From contig JAKAFL010000019.1 of the NCBI GenBank assembly GCA_021817945.1, forward strand, positions 1 through 57,740: a DNA stretch of 57,740 nucleotides, given 5' to 3'. The notes beneath the pieces are model-generated. The model was not told the DNA's origin and did no database searches. It worked only from the letters and a program-made list of their open reading frames with translations. Both the position numbers and the translations under genes were made by a program. Shown here piece by piece: positions 53,815 to 57,740 of this stretch; positions within the stretch are counted from its first letter, which is position 1; every line of letters starts with the position of its first letter. Source of the DNA: a bacterium (GTDB lineage Bacteria; Verrucomicrobiota; Verrucomicrobiia; Limisphaerales; UBA11358).

Positions 53815-54765
53815 ATGAAAAACATTCACCTCTTCGCATGCCCCGCCGTTCTGGCGCTGGTCCTGGCCTTTCTCCCCCTCGCCGGTTTCTCCCAATCCCC
53901 TGCCCCCAACCGGATTGCCATCGTGGTATCCACACTGAACAATCCCTGGTTTGTGGTGCTGGCAGACACCGCCAAACAGCGCGCCACAGAACTGGGTTAC
54001 GACGCCACCGTGTTCGATTCCCAAAATGACACCGCCAAGGAATCCGCCAATTTCGACAACATCATTGCCGCCCATTACCAAGCCATCCTGTTCAATCCCA
54101 CTGATGCCAGCGGCTCGGTGGCCAATGCCCTCAAGGCCAAGCGCGCAGGAATCCCCGTTTTTTGCATTGATCGCGAAATCAATTCCACCAATGCCGCCAC
54201 CTCCCAGTTGCTCTCGGATAGCTATGCCGGCTGCGTCAAATTGGGGCGTTATTTCGTCAAAACCGTCGGCAGGCAGGGCGATTATGTCGAACTCCTGGGT
54301 CTGGTGGGCGACAACAACACCTGGAACCGCTCCAAGGGATTTCATAGCGTGGTGGACCGCTTCCCGGGTCTCAAAATGGTTGCCCAGCAAAGCGCCGATT
54401 TCGACCGCGCCAAGGGCCTGGAGGTCATGGAATCCATGCTCCAGGCGCACCCGGACATCAAGGCCGTCTTTTGCGGCAACGACGCCATGGCCATGGGCGC
54501 CTACCAGGCCCTGCTCACGGCAGGCAGGGAAAACCAGGTCAAGGTTTTTGGCTTCGATGGCGCCGATGACGTGGTGCGCCTGATCGCGGCTGGAAAAATC
54601 GAGGCCACTGGCATGCAATTCCCCAAACTCATGGCCCGGCAGGCGGCGGAATTTGCCGATGAATACATCAAGGGACGCCATGATTTCCCCGCCAAAATCC
54701 CGGTGCCCGTGGAATTGGTGACCCATGAAAACGTCAGCCAGTTTGGCGACTACGGAAAAAAGTAA
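53815..54765 (+). CDS. Ribose-type ABC transporter substrate-binding protein
   Basis: 316 residues from the ATG at 53815, preceding a signal peptide ([27 protein letters not shown]); the longer open frame upstream is antisense-free but lies inside the kinase gene. It is a periplasmic-binding-protein type 1 fold: [80 protein letters not shown]. This is the RbsB pattern, in which the Asp/Arg and Asn-Asp loops bind a pentose. It binds the sugar in the periplasm and hands it to the RbsA/RbsC-like transporter encoded downstream. Confidence 0.92.
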   Translation: MKNIHLFACPAVLALVLAFLPLAGFSQSPAPNRIAIVVSTLNNPWFVVLADTAKQRATELGYDATVFDSQNDTAKESANFDNIIAAHYQAILFNPTDASGSVANALKAKRAGIPVFCIDREINSTNAATSQLLSDSYAGCVKLGRYFVKTVGRQGDYVELLGLVGDNNTWNRSKGFHSVVDRFPGLKMVAQQSADFDRAKGLEVMESMLQAHPDIKAVFCGNDAMAMGAYQALLTAGRENQVKVFGFDGADDVVRLIAAGKIEATGMQFPKLMARQAAEFADEYIKGRHDFPAKIPVPVELVTHENVSQFGDYGKK

Positions 54766-54770
54766 AGCCC

Positions 54771-55412
54771 ATGCGTCTGGTCCGGTGGCTCATCCTTGTC
54801 CTGTTTCTGGCCGTCCTGGCTTGGCGTTGGCCCCTGTTTCACCTGCTCCCCCTCCAGGCCGTACGCCAGCAGAAAATGGCCGCGCTTTTTGACCCGGGCC
54901 AGTTCGCCGCAAAATTCTGGAAAGACCGCCTCCTGCCTTCGCTCCCCGCCGCCGCCCCGGCCGGCAGCCTCATCCAAGCCATTCAAACCGACCCCGCCGC
55001 CGCCCGCAAAAAATTCGGCCGTTCCGTGGGGCTCGGCGCAGATTATTTTTATTTCCTTTCAGGCACGGGGAAAGTCGTCTCGGCCACTGCGGACCAAGTC
55101 TCCATCGCCTGCCTTCCTCCTTACACCAATGCGGACCTCGCCATTGCCATCGGCCCGGTTTTTGGGGATGCCCTGCGTGATGGCAGCGGCCTGTTGAGTA
55201 TCAATGACTACCCCAATTCACAAGATTTCAATGCCATTTCTGCCGCACTGGATCACCTTTCAGAAACACAGGTTTTGCCGGAGGTGAAGTCGCAGGCCCG
55301 GGTTGGCCTCACGGTTCGCCTGGCGGGTTGCGCGGAGGTGGATGACGAGTCCACGGACCTGAGACCGCTTAACTTGGTGCCCATCCTGTTTGAGGCCGCG
55401 CCCACCCCATGA
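54771..55412 (+). CDS. DUF2291 family protein (ribose-ABC-associated)
   Basis: 213 residues with an N-terminal membrane anchor or signal (LVRWLILVLFLAVLAWRWPLFHL; no lipobox cysteine follows). The body matches the DUF2291 pattern: FDPGQFAAKFWKDRLLP, ARKKFGRSVGLGADYFYFLSGTGKV and FGDALRDGSGLLSINDYPNSQDFN. DUF2291 genes recur between the binding protein and ATPase genes of ribose-like ABC operons, as here. Its role is unknown; a periplasmic accessory to the transporter is the usual guess. It starts 5 bp after the RbsB-like stop. Confidence 0.82.
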   Translation: MRLVRWLILVLFLAVLAWRWPLFHLLPLQAVRQQKMAALFDPGQFAAKFWKDRLLPSLPAAAPAGSLIQAIQTDPAAARKKFGRSVGLGADYFYFLSGTGKVVSATADQVSIACLPPYTNADLAIAIGPVFGDALRDGSGLLSINDYPNSQDFNAISAALDHLSETQVLPEVKSQARVGLTVRLAGCAEVDDESTDLRPLNLVPILFEAAPTP

Positions 55413-55422
55413 AAGCAAAGTC

Positions 55423-56985
55423 ATGAATGCGCCGTTTTCCCATCCGGCGGAAACGGAGGTCCTGCTGGAGGCCCGCAACATCTCCAAGTCTTTTCCCGGC
55501 GTGAAAGCGCTGGATGGAGTGGGCATCCGCGTCCAGAAAGGGCGCTTGAATGCCTTGCTGGGCGAAAATGGCGCGGGCAAATCCACCCTGATGAACATCC
55601 TTTCCGGCGTCCTGGCGCCAGACTCGGGTGAAATCCGGGTGATGGACCGGCCCGTGCGTTTTTCCGGCCCGCTGGATGCCCGCTCGGCAGGCATTGCGAT
55701 GATCCACCAGGAACTGAACCTGGTCCAGAACCTGAGCATTGCTGAAAACATCTTTCTGGGACGCGAACCGCGAACCCGGCTGGGTTTGGTGGATTATTCC
55801 CGGATGAACCGTGAGGCAGCCAGGCTGCTTTCCTCCCTGGACATGGACCGGAACCCCGCCACTCCTATCCGCGAATTGCGCGTGGGATCCCAGCAGGTGG
55901 TGGAAATAGCCAGGGCTTTGTCCATCCAGACCCGGGTCCTGATCATGGACGAACCCACCTCGGCCATCTCCCAGCACGAAATCACCGTGCTCTTTCGCCT
56001 CATCCACAGGTTGAAAAACCAGGGAACCGGCATCATTTACATCACCCACAAACTGGATGAATTAAACCTCATCGCCGATGACATCACTGTTTTTCGTGAT
56101 GGGCAGTTCATTGCGGAAAAACCCTTCAAGGAATCCAGCCGCAAGGAAATGGTGCGCCTGATGGTGGGAAGAGATTTGAGGGATTTGTTCCGCAAGACAT
56201 CCCAGCCGGATTCCGGCGAGGCGCTCAGAGTGAAGGACCTCAGCATGCAACACCCTGCGCGAGCCGGTGATTGGCTGGTTCGAAAGGTGAATTTCACGCT
56301 GCGACGTGGTGAAATCCTGGGTTTGTTTGGATTGATGGGCGCCGGGCGCACCGAGTTGTTGCAATCTTTGTTTGGAATGCATCCGGGCCTCGTTTCCGGC
56401 CAGGTCTGGATCGGGGGCCGGCCCGTTCACATCCAATCCATCCAGCAAGCCATCCGGGCAGGCCTCGCCCTGGCTCCCGAGGACCGCAAGAGCGAGGGTT
56501 TGGTGCTGGCCCAATCCATCGTCCATAACACCACCCTGACGGTGCTCCCGCAGTGTTGCCGGGCCGGGATCCTCCGGCCTGCCTTGGAATGGAATCTCAC
56601 CCGCCAGTTTATCGTGAAACTTCGCATCCGCACCCCTTCCCCGCGCCAATGCGTGCGCAACCTCAGTGGCGGTAACCAGCAAAAAGTCGTCCTCGCCCGA
56701 TGGCTGGCCACAAAACCGCGCGTGCTGCTTTTGGATGAACCCACGCGGGGCATTGATATCAATGCCAAAAAGGAAATCTACGCCCTGGTGGACCAATTGG
56801 CCGCGGACGGTCTTTCAGTGTTAATGGTGTCCTCGGAGCTGCCCGAGATCATGGGATTGGCCGACCGCATCCTGGTAATGGCCTCCGGGCAAATTTCCGG
56901 TGAATTCAACCGGGCCGCCGCCACCGAGGAGGCCATCCTGCACGCGGCCTTGCCGGGCGCCCCCGCCGCCGCTTCCAACCCATGA
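55423..56985 (+). CDS. Ribose-type ABC transporter ATP-binding protein (two ATPase domains)
   Basis: 520 residues from the ATG at 55423; an earlier in-frame ATG lies inside the DUF2291 gene. The first domain has LLGENGAGKSTLMNILSG (Walker A), LRVGSQQVVEIARAL (signature) and VLIMDEPTSAIS (Walker B). The second has a degenerate Walker A (LFGLMGAGRTELLQSL), then VRNLSGGNQQKVVLARWL (signature) and LLLDEPTRGIDINAKKEIY. This double-domain form with one weak site is typical of RbsA/XylG/MglA. It powers uptake of the sugar bound by the preceding binding protein. Its TGA overlaps the permease start. Confidence 0.95.
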   Translation: MNAPFSHPAETEVLLEARNISKSFPGVKALDGVGIRVQKGRLNALLGENGAGKSTLMNILSGVLAPDSGEIRVMDRPVRFSGPLDARSAGIAMIHQELNLVQNLSIAENIFLGREPRTRLGLVDYSRMNREAARLLSSLDMDRNPATPIRELRVGSQQVVEIARALSIQTRVLIMDEPTSAISQHEITVLFRLIHRLKNQGTGIIYITHKLDELNLIADDITVFRDGQFIAEKPFKESSRKEMVRLMVGRDLRDLFRKTSQPDSGEALRVKDLSMQHPARAGDWLVRKVNFTLRRGEILGLFGLMGAGRTELLQSLFGMHPGLVSGQVWIGGRPVHIQSIQQAIRAGLALAPEDRKSEGLVLAQSIVHNTTLTVLPQCCRAGILRPALEWNLTRQFIVKLRIRTPSPRQCVRNLSGGNQQKVVLARWLATKPRVLLLDEPTRGIDINAKKEIYALVDQLAADGLSVLMVSSELPEIMGLADRILVMASGQISGEFNRAAATEEAILHAALPGAPAAASNP

Positions 56986-57740
56986 AAACATCCCTGATCC
57001 TGCAAAAAACCTCCCGCTTCCAATCGCTGTTCGCACTTATCCTCATGGTGGTGGCCATGTCGCTGGCCTCCCACTCTTTTTTCACCACCGACAACGTGTT
57101 CAATGTCCTGCGCCAGATATCCATCAATCTCTGCCTCTCCCTGGGCATGACCCTGGTCATCCTCTCCGGCGGAATTGATTTGTCCGTGGGCTCCATCCTG
57201 GCGCTGTCCGGGGCTGTGGCCGCAGGCTTGCTGAAAAACGGCCTGGCGCTCCACCCGCTCAACCTGCTCATTCAATTCACGGTCCCCGGAGCCATTGTGG
57301 CTGGCGCCCTGACCGGTGCCGCCCTGGGATGGATCAACGGCGCCTGCATCACATGGCTCCGGCTGCCTCCCTTCGTCGCCACACTGGGAATGCTCAGCAT
57401 CGCACGCGGCCTCACCATGCTTTGGACAGGAGGGTTCCCCATCACCGGCTTGGGCGATGCCTTTGATTTTCCCGGCACAGGCCGCCTTTGGATCATTCCC
57501 GTGCCGGTCTGGATTTCCGCCGGATTGGTGCTCCTTTTTATCGGCCTCACACTCCGCACCCGCTTTGGCCGTCATCTCTATGCCGTGGGCGGCAATGAAC
57601 GCGCAGCCGCCCTGAGCGGACTGTCCGTCTGCCGCATCAAAATCATGGTTTACACCCTGTGCGGCACTCTGGCCGGGCTGGCAGGCCTGCTCGTCACAGC
57701 CAGGCTGGATTCCGCCACACCCAATGCCGGCATCGGTTAT
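56982..57740 (+). CDS. Ribose-type ABC transporter permease, 5' part, cut by window edge
   Basis: 253 codons are visible from the ATG at 56982, which overlaps the ATPase stop (ATGA). The hydrophobic segments and SLGMTLVILSGGIDLSVGSI then LRLPPFVATLGMLSIARGL, TRFGRHLYAVGGNERAAALS match RbsC-type permeases. The frame stays open to the right edge, so roughly the last quarter is missing. It would form the inner-membrane channel for the binding protein and ATPase encoded upstream. Confidence 0.93.
   Translation, partial: MKTSLILQKTSRFQSLFALILMVVAMSLASHSFFTTDNVFNVLRQISINLCLSLGMTLVILSGGIDLSVGSILALSGAVAAGLLKNGLALHPLNLLIQFTVPGAIVAGALTGAALGWINGACITWLRLPPFVATLGMLSIARGLTMLWTGGFPITGLGDAFDFPGTGRLWIIPVPVWISAGLVLLFIGLTLRTRFGRHLYAVGGNERAAALSGLSVCRIKIMVYTLCGTLAGLAGLLVTARLDSATPNAGIGY

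Noticed and set aside
53752-54726. 324-codon minus-strand frame opposite the RbsB-like gene
   Set aside because: Glycine/histidine-rich shadow translation, antisense to a clear binding-protein gene.

Overview
The window reads as chromosomal DNA of a free-living Verrucomicrobiota bacterium, possibly a Pedosphaera/Limisphaerales-type lineage. That placement rests on gene content, not on a marker gene. The supporting content is giant autotransporter-associated beta-strand (ABS) repeat proteins, an H-X9-DG prepilin-like protein, DUF3826, DUF6298 and DUF5060/DUF4038 proteins, REP-associated tyrosine transposases (RAYT) and an RHS tip. No rRNA, tRNA or CRISPR array is visible.

Layout. (1) 1-3.7 kb is a repeat-rich accessory patch. 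It holds the start of a RAYT gene running off the left edge, two ~225-bp direct repeats with hairpins, an RHS C-terminal cassette with a small membrane protein behind it, a RAYT C-terminal relic, and a 361-bp MITE-like element with perfect 18-bp terminal inverted repeats and a 9-bp target duplication. (2) 3.7-23.0 kb, minus strand, is a 12-gene, mostly overlapping operon for a pectin-type polysaccharide. In transcription order it encodes pectate lyase, MFS transporter, dihydrodipicolinate-synthase (DHDPS)-family aldolase, six-hairpin glycosidase, DUF6298 beta-helix/TIM-barrel protein, DUF5060/DUF4038 apiosidase-like protein, an unassigned glycosidase, a GH127 arabinofuranosidase, a GH43-like enzyme, DUF3826, a Gfo/Idh/MocA oxidoreductase and a GPH-type symporter. 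(3) 23.0-29.8 kb, minus strand, carries a 1.8-kilo-residue ABS-repeat protein closed by a clear terminator, and a prepilin-like protein. (4) 30.0-34.8 kb, plus strand, carries a beta-helix glycosidase (GH141-like) and a GH78 alpha-L-rhamnosidase. (5) 34.8-36.4 kb is a small accessory patch with a nested inverted repeat, a DUF6941-like gene, and a nucleotidyltransferase plus coiled-coil pair. (6) 36.6-48.9 kb, minus strand, is a second catabolic operon: sialidase-like/MORN fusion, SSS symporter, Fe-ADH, DHDPS-family aldolase, PdxA2, DUF1537 kinase, AraC regulator, GH2, then DUF3826. (7) 48.9-57.7 kb, plus strand and divergent from (6), encodes a fucose-isomerase-fold isomerase, a two-subunit transketolase, a glycerol-kinase-like FGGY kinase, and a ribose-type ABC importer (RbsB, DUF2291, RbsA, RbsC cut by the right edge).

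How the genes may work together. The secreted lyase, arabinofuranosidases, rhamnosidase, apiosidase-like protein and galactosidase fit stepwise stripping of pectin or rhamnogalacturonan side chains. Symporters then import the products. Operon (6) looks like a sugar-acid route (oxidation, DUF1537 phosphorylation, PdxA2 dehydrogenation, aldol cleavage). Operon (7) has the logic of an isomerase, kinase and transketolase route such as the one described for the branched pentose apiose. Here the isomerase would be of the fucose-isomerase fold, which makes operon (7) the best candidate for an undescribed pathway variant. All substrates are inferences.
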